DNA from: Desulfosporosinus orientis DSM 765
GTDB lineage: Bacteria; Bacillota; Desulfitobacteriia; Desulfitobacteriales; Desulfitobacteriaceae
NCBI RefSeq assembly: GCF_000235605.1
Contig: NC_016584.1
Coordinates: forward strand, 4,508,001 to 4,572,000
Direction of reading: 5' to 3'
DNA: 64,000 nucleotides
Made by a program: the position numbers and the translations under genes. Below are positions 9,101 to 18,399 of the stretch, in pieces. The number at the start of each line of letters is the position of its first letter. Position 1 is the first letter of the stretch. Under the pieces are notes generated by a model. It was not told where the DNA came from. It saw nothing but the letters and a program-made list of their open reading frames with translations, and did not search any database.

Positions 9101-10940
9101 ACTTACAATCTTTGATTAACATAATATATTCATCAACTTCTGCTTGCGGGCACTCCATGTAATATTTAAAGAATTTGCGAAAATGTGGACCAGTATTGAT
9201 TCCACCTCCATCTTTGTATTGCGGCAATATAACATTATAAATCTCGTCCCGCAGTGATGGTTCTTTAATTCCCAGTTGTTTGATGAAATCCAGAGTGGCA
9301 TCATTTTCTAATAAAGCAAAATGAACAGTATCATAACCTTCAACATCATCTGCTGGCAAAAACAATACTGCTTGTCCGTTTGAATCAAAGGCGGACACTG
9401 CTTTCTTATGTTGATTAAGAAAAATCGGCTTCGTATTAATTAACTTTTTGCGCCCGGGTGTATTCGCTATATATTGATAAAATGAATCCAACCACTCAAT
9501 TGGTTGTGCTTCAATAAAGCTAGCGGTAATGACGTCTATAATATCTTCGTGGTCATACCAGTTTTCTGTTATAGAGTCTATGTACTCTGAAAGCTTTTTA
9601 TTTGAACGCATTGTTTCTTGTCTACCAAATGAAGTAAAGACCCATTTGGCAGACTTATTATCAGTAAATACTGCTAACTGGTCATTCGAAAACAACTCGG
9701 CAATTTGAGGAACAGAAGCCCAATATGCATTTGAAGCAGAGGCAAATCCATCAAAGCTGGGCAACAGCTCTTCATGGCTGAGTTTTTCTTTCATAGAAGT
9801 ATAGAAAGGTTTAAAAGAAATTCTGTTTTTGTCATTAACATCATTAAATTCACTTTCATCATAGGGAATAATATCAAAGATGTGGTCATTAATAAGAGTT
9901 ATGCCGTTCCTTTGCCCAATTTCCTTAAGGTTGACAATACTGTCAGCCGCTAGCTCCGCAAGCAGCTTAATCATATCCTTGTTATGCTTTTCGCCGGCTT
10001 TAATGCCCTCGCGGCTATCAGTAAGCAGGAAAGGAGCGTGTAGTATAAAGTTTAGGCCAGTTACTTCTTTTGTCGGAAAAAAACAAAAGGCGGGGAAATT
10101 CGATCTTAAAAAGGCACCTTCTGTATTCAAAGATAAGCACACTGAGTATGTAAAACCACGTTCATTTGCTCGGGTAAACATCCACAGCTTGTCCTTAATG
10201 AGTTCATTTTCATCATCGTCGTTATTTTGCGTCAAAGTTATAAGGCGCGCAACTGTATTCCCGAATGCCATTTCTTTATCCACTGACTTAGTGTAGAACC
10301 CGAATTTCTCAGCGCATTCAACCGAAATCATCCTCAGATTAGTCAAAAAGAGAACCGGATAAACCAATGAACGTAATTTGTCAGAAATGTCCTCATAGGC
10401 CTCCTCACGGCTTCTGTCTCTGTGGTCAAAGGGAAACACAAACAACGTTTCCTCGGGTCTCCTGCCGGAAAAATCATCGTCAATTTTTACTGGCACAATA
10501 AATCGTTCGATTCTGAATCGAAACTCAGGGTCATATATGCTGGGTGTTTGGGTATACTGAAAAACCGCTTTGAATCCTACGCCGAACTTCCCAATTGACG
10601 CAGCTGTTTTGTTTGAGTTAGCGATTGAAGTAATCGCATTTATATCCCCTAACTTGCCGTTATTAGTATCAGCTTCTTCAGTTTCTGGATTTGAAATAGA
10701 AAATCTCCTTGTGCCATTGTGAACAAAAATTAGTTTGTTATAGCGCAAGTCGAACCTTACTGAAGTAGCCCCTGCGTCATCAGCGTTTTGGAGTAATTCA
10801 TAAATGAAGTGCGCTTGGTCAGAATATTTTTCTACAACACTAGTTTTTACACCCCGCATATATGGCTGTTCAAGCAAATCTGCGCCGTTTGCTCTATACT
10901 TTGACAGGGCGGCAAAGTATATTTCATCCTGTGAGTTCAT
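6180..10940 (-). CDS. Sacsin-like GHKL ATPase fused to DNA2/NAM7-type SF1 helicase
   Basis: 1586 residues, start preceded by GGGGGA. The N-terminus is a sacsin/NOV-type GHKL ATPase: N-box YELLQNADDAG (48-57), FVHNGTRRF near 72 and GKFGVGFKAVF near 118. A long middle part (300-1080) has an acidic stretch near 820-850. The C-terminus is an SF1 helicase of the DNA2/NAM7 group: Walker A FGPPGTGKTT (about 1127), Walker B IIIDEASMI, GDPFQIEPI, TTQYRS, GTIHGFQGDE and SISRARDYLFV. Such fusions occur in bacterial defence islands, where nucleic-acid sensing is proposed. It has its own terminator and is 380 bp from the next gene, so it may be a stand-alone system. Helicase motifs are complete; the biological role is inferred. 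Confidence 0.88.
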   Translation of the reverse strand: MNSQDEIYFAALSKYRANGADLLEQPYMRGVKTSVVEKYSDQAHFIYELLQNADDAGATSVRFDLRYNKLIFVHNGTRRFSISNPETEEADTNNGKLGDINAITSIANSNKTAASIGKFGVGFKAVFQYTQTPSIYDPEFRFRIERFIVPVKIDDDFSGRRPEETLFVFPFDHRDRSREEAYEDISDKLRSLVYPVLFLTNLRMISVECAEKFGFYTKSVDKEMAFGNTVARLITLTQNNDDDENELIKDKLWMFTRANERGFTYSVCLSLNTEGAFLRSNFPAFCFFPTKEVTGLNFILHAPFLLTDSREGIKAGEKHNKDMIKLLAELAADSIVNLKEIGQRNGITLINDHIFDIIPYDESEFNDVNDKNRISFKPFYTSMKEKLSHEELLPSFDGFASASNAYWASVPQIAELFSNDQLAVFTDNKSAKWVFTSFGRQETMRSNKKLSEYIDSITENWYDHEDIIDVITASFIEAQPIEWLDSFYQYIANTPGRKKLINTKPIFLNQHKKAVSAFDSNGQAVLFLPADDVEGYDTVHFALLENDATLDFIKQLGIKEPSLRDEIYNVILPQYKDGGGINTGPHFRKFFKYYMECPQAEVDEYIMLIKDCKFIRYRSADDATVFRGKASDLYIPDENLIEYFAAKPNTRFVELDEYKTIIGTEGHLEPFLKKLGVKTAPRILSRELDHSEACQMPYKWHRSTGYENWTEHYIDGCKEIILVIIDTHDANLSLLLWSHLLGIIKSECLSWQEFSDVINGVHSYFYRSSQRESFDSSDTIFLRTNPWLLNNSGEFVSAKELTLQTLSPKYSASNDEARKLLDFLGIKEETEEDDEDNLTDEQRAKIELADALSDIPPEDLKQFAEQYRALKQASAYHSEVATTDEKDELENTAVNPTVSRVAKEIADRVVSAHKTRDTTNSIDNERTPISDEDDFTKPTVDFSKKIERAKQRSVNEIESIARLEELTQQALAPGRYSFGWFKAILELESLNCSENNANSREISITFSKVERESGTERTLILKHPSRYIPQSMEDLADIPLEMHFANQPMIKVAVEVVNVKSYTLRAKLKTNAQIDGVDLSLITEAKIEARNPVFLLEELQKQFNGLDLDNGFNMQTNLCENIEFVFGPPGTGKTTYLARDIILPLMQKINDLKVLVLTPTNKSADVLVRRLMEVMETDHSYNDWLVRFGATNDNIIEQRGIFRDKTFDIRTFSRNVTVTTIARFPYDYFLPDESTRLHLRALKWDYIIIDEASMIPLVNIIYPLYKKTPEKFIIAGDPFQIEPITTVNIWKNENIYTMVQLNSFTEPSTIPHQYQVKLLTTQYRSIPEIGEVFSRFAYGGVLEHNRPSGSQRMLLDDDYFDIKSLNIIKFPVSKYESIYRPKRLQGKSNYQVYSALFAFEFVKYLSSLSELASGDELCRIGLIAPYRAQSDLVDKLMSSVILPKNIDVQVGTIHGFQGDECDIIITLFNPPPSISASREMFLNKLNIINVSISRARDYLFVIIPDDDTENVGNLTLIKRVEKLCNEQPCWTEHHSHSIEELIFGSESYLEDNSFSTSHQLVNVYRRPEKRYEVRSEDNAVDVQIHE

Positions 10941-11323
10941 TGATATTTCCCCCTGCGGTGCTTTTATAACTTTAATTACAAATCTTCAATATAGGGCATT
11001 ACCATTTAAAACATCATCTGCTGCAACCTTCAGGAATTCTAGAGCCTCGGCTTCAGTGACTAATTCCACTGCCATCATATCTCTATAATCAGATATAGCG
11101 GGAATCCCCTAACCAGTACTATGGCAAGTCGAACTATGAGCGGTAGTGAACCGTCACCAAGTACAAGCTAAACAATAAATTGATGATAAGTTGGTGTTAG
11201 TCACTAGAGTTCTGACAAGGATTTTCACTAGGTCAAGATTACACCTCCTTATAGCTCAATTTTCTTAAACAGCTCCTCCTTCTTCTCAGTAGATCTATAA
11301 ATAACCCGCCTCATTGAATCGAA
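10941..11323. other. Intergenic spacer with possible HEPN-protein tail
   Basis: The minus strand at 10986-11092 reads ISDYRDMMAVELVTEAEALE followed by FLKVAADDVLNG and a stop. This resembles the C-terminus of small HEPN proteins, but it is short and has no upstream continuation. The remainder (11093-11323) shows nothing recognisable. The region should also hold the promoter for the gene ending at 6180. Confidence 0.3.
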
Positions 11324-13543
11324 TTACAAATTAACGTTATAAGTATGTTGTCGCAAAAAGCTGCCTCTAGCTATACTATTAATCCACTTAGCCCAAGAAG
11401 CATATGTCGCTCGGTTATTCATACCAGATAGCTGCGCTTGGCTTTTTTCACATGACAACACTAATAGATGCTTCGCCCTAGTTAAAGCTACGTATAATAC
11501 TCTTATTTCTTCCTCTAAAAGCTCTAGCTCCTGATACTCGTGCAGTCTAGCAAAGTCAAGGTCTGGATCTAACTGTGCTTCTTCAATGAAGCGGTGGTTT
11601 ATAGCTAAATTCTTCTCATCAACCTGGAAAATGATATTAGGCTCTATAGTTTTTCGATTAAGTTGCTTATCAAAGTGGGGTATTATCACAATGGGAAAAT
11701 CCAGTCCCTTAGCTTTATGTATGGAATAGAGGGAAACTAATCCATGACTTCGGTCATGCTCAGGAATACTAGCGTCGTCTTCCTCTTGATTTGATGAGAT
11801 CATAACCTGCAGATACTCTAGGAATTGCAGTGGCTGCATAGCATCATCAGTCATCAAATCCCTGGCCTTATCCTTTAACTTGTTCAGATTAGCAATCTTT
11901 TGGTATTGCTGGTTATACCGATAATACTCCTGAATCTTGGTAGTATCATAAATATAGTTTAGTATCCCTTCAATGCTCTCTCGCTTAAACACAACTTTAA
12001 GTTCGGACAAGAACTTATCAAACCCCATACCGACTTCATTAGTAAGGACCGCTTTATAGTAATCGGTAAATTTTAGCTCCGTTTGATAGACCGGGCCGCT
12101 ATGAATTATACTATTGAACAACTTAAAAATGTCAATAATTTCCTGGGACTTATAAAAGCTCTTGCCACCTATCACTTCTATAGGAATATTGCTGGCTTTG
12201 AGGGCTAAAGCTGCACTATCTAAGTCAAAGTTGCTTCGAAATAGAACACAGATATCGCCATAATTTGCCACCCTAGAACCATCTGCAGAGGGAACCTGAA
12301 GAGTTGAGTCTTGGATGATGCTATGAATAATAGCCTCAAGTGGACTCTCAAATACAATCCGTAGAGGATTAGCTATGAGTTGAGGTCTATTTCTATGCTC
12401 CTCAGTTTTCTCTAGGCGCATGTGGGGAAATCGCAATTGCTGATTATTATGCATAAATTCCTGTCGAAATATTTCATTGATTTTTTCTAGCAGATGATAA
12501 TCGGTGCGAAAGTTTTCATTCATAACGCTCTGTTCTAAGTTATGGTCGTCCCCAGCTCGAGTTTTAATTTCATCGATGATCTTAGCCATTTCTAAAGAGT
12601 TTTGTACATCCGATCCTCTAAAGGCATAGATGGATTGTTTATCATCTCCTACTAGAAATATTTTTACACCTTTGTTTAACAGATGTCTGACCAGCTTAAA
12701 CTGATCTTGATTAGTATCCTGAAACTCATCAATAAACACATATTTATACTTTTTGGCTACTTTATCCAGAACGTAGTCAATTTCAAGCAACTTGGAGGCA
12801 TTTTTAATTAAATCGTTGATAGTGAGCAGGTTTTCTTCGATTTTATACACTTCAATTTCTCTATCAACTTCTAAGTACATCTGCAAAAACAGCTGCTTAA
12901 ACTGGTTCCAATACTCATTGTCCGGAGTATTAAACTGGGTCTTGCAAAAAAAGTCTTCGTTAATTTCTATACCTCTGTTTTTGTTATTTTGCAGCAGCAT
13001 ATCTATCAGCTTAGCTAGTTTGTACTGAGGAATACGGGAAAAGACCGGGTTAGTATGATGACTATCGATTACTCGGTTGATAATGTCATTAGTCTCTTTG
13101 CGCACTGATTTTATCTTAAAGTTCAACGGCAAGCCCATATGGAGGCCGTATTGACGCAGTAGCTTTTCGCAAAAGCTGTGAATAGTAGAAACGTCCAGCA
13201 TATTGCTGATTTCCACTTGTTGACGCATAAAGGTCGGGGTCTTAGTCTTTCGGGCTACAGTGTCTTTATGGTGCTTAAGCCATTCAAAATAGATGCGATG
13301 CATTAATCGCTCTTTCATTTCCTCTGTGGCTTTATTAGTGAAGGTTATTATGGCGAAATTTTCAAGCCCAGCATCAGGATCATCCCTTAAAATACGTAGA
13401 ATCTTATCAATCAACACTTTAGTCTTACCAGTGCCCGCACCTGCTTTCAGGTAGCTAGGGTATAAGCCGCTGGCGATAATAGTCTGTTGGGTTGGAGTAG
13501 GGGTAGCTTTGCTAAGCGTCTGAGTCATTTTAGAGTAATCCAT
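11324..13543 (-). CDS. UvrD/REP-type SF1A helicase (AddA/RecB-like)
   Basis: 739 residues. An upstream in-frame start exists at 13597, but the ATG at 13543 has a strong GGAGG six bases away and overlaps the preceding stop by 14 bp, so it is preferred. Helicase motifs: Q-motif TPTQQ near 17, Walker A AGAGTGKT (K40), TFTNKATEEM, DEFQDTNQDQ (about 270), GDDKQSIYAFRG, SIHKAKGLDFPIV and LYVALTRAKHLL. It lacks the C-terminal nuclease domain of true AddA. Last gene of a PLD/AddB-like/helicase operon. It most likely unwinds DNA as the motor of that complex; its role in defence is inferred from the neighbours. Confidence 0.88.
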   Translation of the reverse strand: MDYSKMTQTLSKATPTPTQQTIIASGLYPSYLKAGAGTGKTKVLIDKILRILRDDPDAGLENFAIITFTNKATEEMKERLMHRIYFEWLKHHKDTVARKTKTPTFMRQQVEISNMLDVSTIHSFCEKLLRQYGLHMGLPLNFKIKSVRKETNDIINRVIDSHHTNPVFSRIPQYKLAKLIDMLLQNNKNRGIEINEDFFCKTQFNTPDNEYWNQFKQLFLQMYLEVDREIEVYKIEENLLTINDLIKNASKLLEIDYVLDKVAKKYKYVFIDEFQDTNQDQFKLVRHLLNKGVKIFLVGDDKQSIYAFRGSDVQNSLEMAKIIDEIKTRAGDDHNLEQSVMNENFRTDYHLLEKINEIFRQEFMHNNQQLRFPHMRLEKTEEHRNRPQLIANPLRIVFESPLEAIIHSIIQDSTLQVPSADGSRVANYGDICVLFRSNFDLDSAALALKASNIPIEVIGGKSFYKSQEIIDIFKLFNSIIHSGPVYQTELKFTDYYKAVLTNEVGMGFDKFLSELKVVFKRESIEGILNYIYDTTKIQEYYRYNQQYQKIANLNKLKDKARDLMTDDAMQPLQFLEYLQVMISSNQEEDDASIPEHDRSHGLVSLYSIHKAKGLDFPIVIIPHFDKQLNRKTIEPNIIFQVDEKNLAINHRFIEEAQLDPDLDFARLHEYQELELLEEEIRVLYVALTRAKHLLVLSCEKSQAQLSGMNNRATYASWAKWINSIARGSFLRQHTYNVNL

Positions 13544-16500
13544 GGTCTTCCTCCCCAGTCTGATAATAATTCCCTTTGCAGACATCACCGATAACACAGT
13601 AAGTGCAATACTTGCTGCTTTTCAAGCTTTCCTGAAAAAAGTCGGTCTGATTAATGCGGTCTGCAATGTCATGAGCAATTTCCTCCCCTTTTCGGTGGGG
13701 AGACTTAGCCCATGCAAAGTATGTATTAATGTTGTCTACTAATCTAATGGCTAAATTAACTCGATCAGTATCAGCTGATGAATTATCCAACTCATCTATC
13801 ATCTGTTGATTAGTACGTTGCTCTCCTCTGCCATTGAAATTATCTTTGAAAGCTGTTTTTAGGGTGAGGAAATCTAAATATTTTTCATAAAGAACCCTTC
13901 TTGTTTTTGTACTAGCGGGATCTTGGATTACAATGGAGTTGTCAAACTTGAAATTGTATTGTCTATTATTAGATCCATTAACAGACGACTTTTTCATAGT
14001 AAAGTATGGTTTTCCCAGGATGGCAATAGCATAGTTGATAAAACCCTCTGCCTTATTCATTACTTTATAAAGAATATCTTTTTTCTCATACTCTGAGAGA
14101 AAGCTAAAATATCTAAACACTTCATCCCCTGTTAGAGAAGCAAATGCTCCCAGCAGTTGATAGCATTCATCATCATGGACTGAATAGATTTTCTCACTAA
14201 TTTGACTGTAGGAGACGAACCTTTCTATTAAAACACAGTAGAGCACTGCTTCTGCATAAAACTTTAATTGAAACCTGTTGCTGTAAGCAAGCCCTTCCTG
14301 TTGATTATTGTGCTTTAATTGGTAATATAGCTTAGGACATAATAAGAAGGTGCCCAATTCAGTGATGCTAAAGCTATTTTCCGTTATCGATAAAGGAGAA
14401 AAAGCAAGGTCTGCAAAAGCTCCAGAGATCTGCATAGTAAAATTGTGATCTAACATAATCTCATCATTTAAGTCCTTATTGAACAAGGTGCAAATATCTT
14501 CTAAGTATATAGAAGGCTTAATGTCTTGTTTGTCCTCTTTTTCAGTATAGGTAATATTAAGCACCTCAGTGGTAAACTCCAAGACGTTCTTAAATAGATA
14601 CTGCTCAAGCTTTAAATGATATTCCAGCCCGTGAATATTTGCTGGCTTTTTGCTAATGCCATATTGAGTTGATTCAATGATTTCTAGCACCTCTTTTGTA
14701 TAGGGGAACTGATAATCATACCTTCTAGGATACTTATTAGCTTCAAGCATGCAAAAAAAAGTATGCTTATACTTCTTCATGTTTTCCAGGTTAACCACAT
14801 GAACAGTTAAACCATCTATTTCAAGATCATGTTGATTCTCCCAGTCGGTTAGCATGGCTCGTATATTTTCAGCAAAGACATTAGCATCAATGTTGACAAG
14901 AGAGCTATTGCCGATATCTTCTACAGCGGTATTTAGCCGAGTAATTATTTTTTGTTCAAAATCCCACTTGTCCGCTCCTAAACCTATGATAGTTTCTACA
15001 TTGATGATTTTAGTTGTCAAGGTCTCAATGTGCTTAGCCACGCTACCTTCAATGCTATTAATGGTGTTAATCATGCTTTCTAAAATATCTAATATACTAA
15101 TTAAAAACTTTAGGCTCTCCTGTTTAATTTGGTGGAAAGGATGCCAACGCAAGGACTCCTGCCCACGCATTTCTTCTTTGAGAGCAATAATGCGTTGCAT
15201 TTCCTGTTGCCACTCTTCTAGAGATTTTTTTTGTTCCAAGTACATTTGAATGCTCTTAAAATCACTGATGTACTGGTCCCATTTCGCTAATTCATCTCGA
15301 TGGTTCTTAATAACATAATGCCAGTTTGAATATAGAATAATCTTAAAGCCCTCTACTGACATCCCCTTGTTGATTATTTGGTACAGATGTAGAACAAATT
15401 GTCCTATTGGATAGCTGGCTATCGGCCGATCCTTTTTCTCGATTGATATGTGGGTGTAGCCTTGGGTAAAGAGAATTAATTTATCTTCGTAGGCAATAGG
15501 GGTTCCATCTGTGTACCTAATGGAAGCAGCCAGAAAATCCATCTTGGAGAACAGTATCCCGGGCAACTGGGAATCATCTACTACATTGCTAAGCTGCATG
15601 GCAGATAAATCAAGCTGCTCCTTTTTAATAAAGACACCAACCTCCTGAAAGATTTGACTCAACCTATCTTCGTATTTTTCTTTTTCCACTGCCAGAACAA
15701 TACAAACCTGGTTCTTTATCAGCTTTTCAACAGTCTCTATTCCCTCAGTAAGTTTCTGCTGAGCTAGCTTGCTAATTTCAGTAGCAATAAAGCGTAATTC
15801 ATCATCTCGATTGAACAGGGGCTTATAGATATTAATTGATCCATCTCTAATTTTTTCCGTAATTTCCTTTGGTACCCGCAAATCTAACTCAGGGTATTTC
15901 ATTTTACTATGCTCTAAAGCGGTCCGTGAGCTGTATTCCCCATCAACGGACACTAAAACCTGCAATTCATGGCCTAAGTCCGATGCCAACTGACCGTAAT
16001 TATCTTGATACAAAAAGCTGCTGACTCTGTCAGTTGAGCTAAATTTGGCTATGAAATAGACCTTCTTCCGCTCCTGTACTGCCGTTGTTATAACGAATTT
16101 TTGGAGATCGTTAAAGAATAGGAAGCCGTCGATAAAAATCTTGTCTGCAGCTCTAATAGTCTGGCGAATATGTTCTTTTATTTTGTTGTGGTAGGTATCA
16201 AAGCTTTTAGCTGACCCTTGTATGCCTTCTAACAGCTGCAATATTTCCGGGGACAAGTCTTGCTGCATAAGAGTATCACTGCGTATGCCAAGGATGATTT
16301 TTTTTAGCACTCCAATATAGGTGTTATACAGCGTAAAAATGCTGACCTCAACTGGTGAGTAATTATGTTCAATTTGTGCTAGGACTTCAGGAGCTAATTC
16401 TAACACTTCATAAAACTGCAAGAACTTATATAACTCAAAGAGCTCATGCCTCAGCTCATAAAAACTCCTAGTTAAAGCAGGCTCTAAAAGACTATTATTT

Positions 16501-16835
16501 TTAATAACGTGAGCTAGCAGGTGCTTTTGGTCAGCAAGGGACAAATATTTTTCATGATGATGCACCTGGGTCGATATGAATGTTTCAAACTGGCTAAAGG
16601 TAAATAGATTAGCGTTTATGTTGTTTTTATCTCTACGGCTGGTATCCGCACTTTCGTTGGTGTAGGGAAACAGGTAGTTTACTAAACTCTGATTTTCTTT
16701 TCTTATCTGGTTAATGTTTGAGGTAGCTGTTAAATATAGAGGTTTTTGAGCACTGCTCAGCTGTTGGGCAATAGCATCTATTACTTCCTGATGTTCAATA
16801 TCGTCGCTGGCAATAAAAAATAGCAAATCACTCAT
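13530..16835 (-). CDS. AddB-like helicase/nuclease-family protein with C-terminal Cys cluster
   Basis: 1101 residues. The ATG overlaps the PLD gene stop by 8 bp, so translation is coupled. The N-terminal 750 residues resemble the degenerate helicase domain of AddB/RecC-type proteins, without a clear Walker A. The C-terminal 270 residues are laid out like an AddB nuclease domain: one Cys in LLCPKLYY (about 832) and a trio in YCTYCVIGDVCKG (about 1081), the four-cysteine arrangement that holds a 4Fe-4S cluster in AddB and Cas4. The usual PD-(D/E)XK string (GxxDRxD...DYK) is not evident; QDPASTKTRR...EKYLDFLTLK is the only candidate. Nuclease activity is therefore uncertain. Confidence 0.75.
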   Translation of the reverse strand: MSDLLFFIASDDIEHQEVIDAIAQQLSSAQKPLYLTATSNINQIRKENQSLVNYLFPYTNESADTSRRDKNNINANLFTFSQFETFISTQVHHHEKYLSLADQKHLLAHVIKNNSLLEPALTRSFYELRHELFELYKFLQFYEVLELAPEVLAQIEHNYSPVEVSIFTLYNTYIGVLKKIILGIRSDTLMQQDLSPEILQLLEGIQGSAKSFDTYHNKIKEHIRQTIRAADKIFIDGFLFFNDLQKFVITTAVQERKKVYFIAKFSSTDRVSSFLYQDNYGQLASDLGHELQVLVSVDGEYSSRTALEHSKMKYPELDLRVPKEITEKIRDGSINIYKPLFNRDDELRFIATEISKLAQQKLTEGIETVEKLIKNQVCIVLAVEKEKYEDRLSQIFQEVGVFIKKEQLDLSAMQLSNVVDDSQLPGILFSKMDFLAASIRYTDGTPIAYEDKLILFTQGYTHISIEKKDRPIASYPIGQFVLHLYQIINKGMSVEGFKIILYSNWHYVIKNHRDELAKWDQYISDFKSIQMYLEQKKSLEEWQQEMQRIIALKEEMRGQESLRWHPFHQIKQESLKFLISILDILESMINTINSIEGSVAKHIETLTTKIINVETIIGLGADKWDFEQKIITRLNTAVEDIGNSSLVNIDANVFAENIRAMLTDWENQHDLEIDGLTVHVVNLENMKKYKHTFFCMLEANKYPRRYDYQFPYTKEVLEIIESTQYGISKKPANIHGLEYHLKLEQYLFKNVLEFTTEVLNITYTEKEDKQDIKPSIYLEDICTLFNKDLNDEIMLDHNFTMQISGAFADLAFSPLSITENSFSITELGTFLLCPKLYYQLKHNNQQEGLAYSNRFQLKFYAEAVLYCVLIERFVSYSQISEKIYSVHDDECYQLLGAFASLTGDEVFRYFSFLSEYEKKDILYKVMNKAEGFINYAIAILGKPYFTMKKSSVNGSNNRQYNFKFDNSIVIQDPASTKTRRVLYEKYLDFLTLKTAFKDNFNGRGEQRTNQQMIDELDNSSADTDRVNLAIRLVDNINTYFAWAKSPHRKGEEIAHDIADRINQTDFFQESLKSSKYCTYCVIGDVCKGNYYQTGEEDHGLL

Positions 16836-17934
16836 GGACTCCCTCCATCCGCAAATTATCTAGTGTAAGCTCTTGCTTGAGAAATAATTTGGCTAGCTCC
16901 CTCTGGTAGATTTCATTGATGTTTGGGTTGGTTAAGGGCCAAAAACGCTGGTACCGTAGCTTTAAGTCTCTTCCTTCTTTAATTAGCTTGGCACTTGCTA
17001 CGTCTGCTTCTAGCCCTAAGACAAATAGATGCTGTAGTGTCTTAATCATTTTAGTTAGCAATGTGGCACTGTCAACTAAAGAATAGTTACCATACAGCTT
17101 TTCTCTATAAAAGCGTCCTCTATACTGATAGATTCTTGGGGTGTACAAGTAATACGGATTTTTATATTGAAAAACTTGTTCTTTTACTTCCAGGTCTAAA
17201 GATATAATGTAATACTTCTTGTACCAGTTCTGGTTATCCTCATATTTATAGACGGAATTTAGATCAGTTGGACTTATTTCCTCGGTCAGCTGATCAAGAT
17301 TATCTCGGAGTAGCTTTATGAACGTATTCTGCAGCTGATTGTTACCTATAAAGTGATACTTGATTTTCAAGATATCGGAGGAATTAAACAGGCGGTGCTC
17401 AGCAATCCTTCGATCAATCTGCTCCTGTTTCTTCTGTAACTCTTCCTGGCCGTCATCAGCTAATCTCATTAGATAATCCTGAATGGACTCTGCATTTGCT
17501 GGATCAAACTTAATTGCTAATTTAAACTTCTGATCTACCCACTCTCTAAACTCAGTATTGAGCTGCCAAAGAACATTATTATCGTCACTGCGTTCATGGT
17601 GCAACCCAAGCCCATTAGCTGTCAGGTTTGAACTACCTTGGATAGCTAGGTGGTCATCAAAAATATAGTTTTTAGCATGAATAGTGTTATCGTAATATAT
17701 ATCCCAGCCTCGATCAAAAGCGTATTTGAAAGGAAAGGAGCTTGCACCTAGTTGAAAGTCGGCAAGTTCCAATTTGAATAATATTTTTTTCTTTAGTCTT
17801 TTTATAGACACCTGCTCCTCTACAAATTTAAAGCCTTCAACGGTGACAAATCCAGTAATGATGATTAGACTATACTTAACTGTTTTGAGTTGGTCTGCTA
17901 ACTCCTGCTTTATGTCAGAGATAAACTTCATCAT
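16828..17934 (-). CDS. Phospholipase-D-like (HKD) nuclease, first gene of AddB/AddA-like operon
   Basis: 368 residues from the first ATG. A TTG lies one codon earlier, and a second ATG follows immediately. One HKD motif is visible: H86-A-K88 in HAKNYIFDD, then IQGSSNLTANGLGLHHERSD, the HxK...D...GSxNxT pattern of bacterial PLD nucleases, which dimerise to form the active site. The C-terminal 200 residues are a charged alpha-helical region with no known domain. It overlaps the AddB-like gene by 8 bp and forms a three-gene operon with the SF1A helicase. By analogy with PLD nucleases in DISARM and similar systems it would cut DNA; this is inference. Confidence 0.8.
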   Translation of the reverse strand: MMKFISDIKQELADQLKTVKYSLIIITGFVTVEGFKFVEEQVSIKRLKKKILFKLELADFQLGASSFPFKYAFDRGWDIYYDNTIHAKNYIFDDHLAIQGSSNLTANGLGLHHERSDDNNVLWQLNTEFREWVDQKFKLAIKFDPANAESIQDYLMRLADDGQEELQKKQEQIDRRIAEHRLFNSSDILKIKYHFIGNNQLQNTFIKLLRDNLDQLTEEISPTDLNSVYKYEDNQNWYKKYYIISLDLEVKEQVFQYKNPYYLYTPRIYQYRGRFYREKLYGNYSLVDSATLLTKMIKTLQHLFVLGLEADVASAKLIKEGRDLKLRYQRFWPLTNPNINEIYQRELAKLFLKQELTLDNLRMEGVHE

Positions 17935-18302
17935 CAATCACTTCACTTTCTTACGCTTAGCCAAATTCATTATAAAATTTAGTTATTATAAAAAGATAAT
18001 TCGACTACAGACCGCATAATCCTCTTCAATAATGCAATTTATTACTAAAAAGGAAAGAAGTTGTCACTTTTTAGACGATAGCACGTCTAAGCAAATTAGA
18101 ATGGAACTCTTTGTGAGCTTAATGGTTTCGATGATTAAATAAACCTAATAGGTCAAAAAATACGTACAAAAATAAATATCAATGAAATTATTAAATTGGT
18201 TTTAAGTCATGGGTAAAATCCTAAAGTATGTATAAGGATGCCCGTGAAATTTGCCACTTCTGGATAAAATTGCTGCCGTCTTCCCCAATTGGACATTATG
18301 AA
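17935..18302. other. Intergenic spacer holding the PLD-AddB-AddA-like operon start
   Basis: AT-rich, no open frame. A TATAAT-like hexamer lies upstream of 17934 on the minus strand, without a good -35. The terminator of the exonuclease operon is at 18303-18327. Confidence 0.35.
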
Positions 18303-18327
18303 AAGAGCTGCCATTTTAGCAGCTCTT
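18303..18327 (-). terminator. Terminator after exonuclease gene
   Basis: AAGAGCTGC-7 bases-GCAGCTCTT, a perfect 9-bp stem followed on the minus strand by TTTTC. It sits 73 bp beyond the exonuclease stop. Confidence 0.7.
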
Positions 18328-18399
18328 ATATTTTATATCTATAATAATGTCCCGAGAATTCCCAACTACATATAAGATCTTAAACTTGCCAGAAGTTCA

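Noticed and set aside
11324-16835. Housekeeping addAB genes
   Set aside because: Helicase lacks the AddA nuclease domain and the operon is led by a PLD nuclease inside a defence island.
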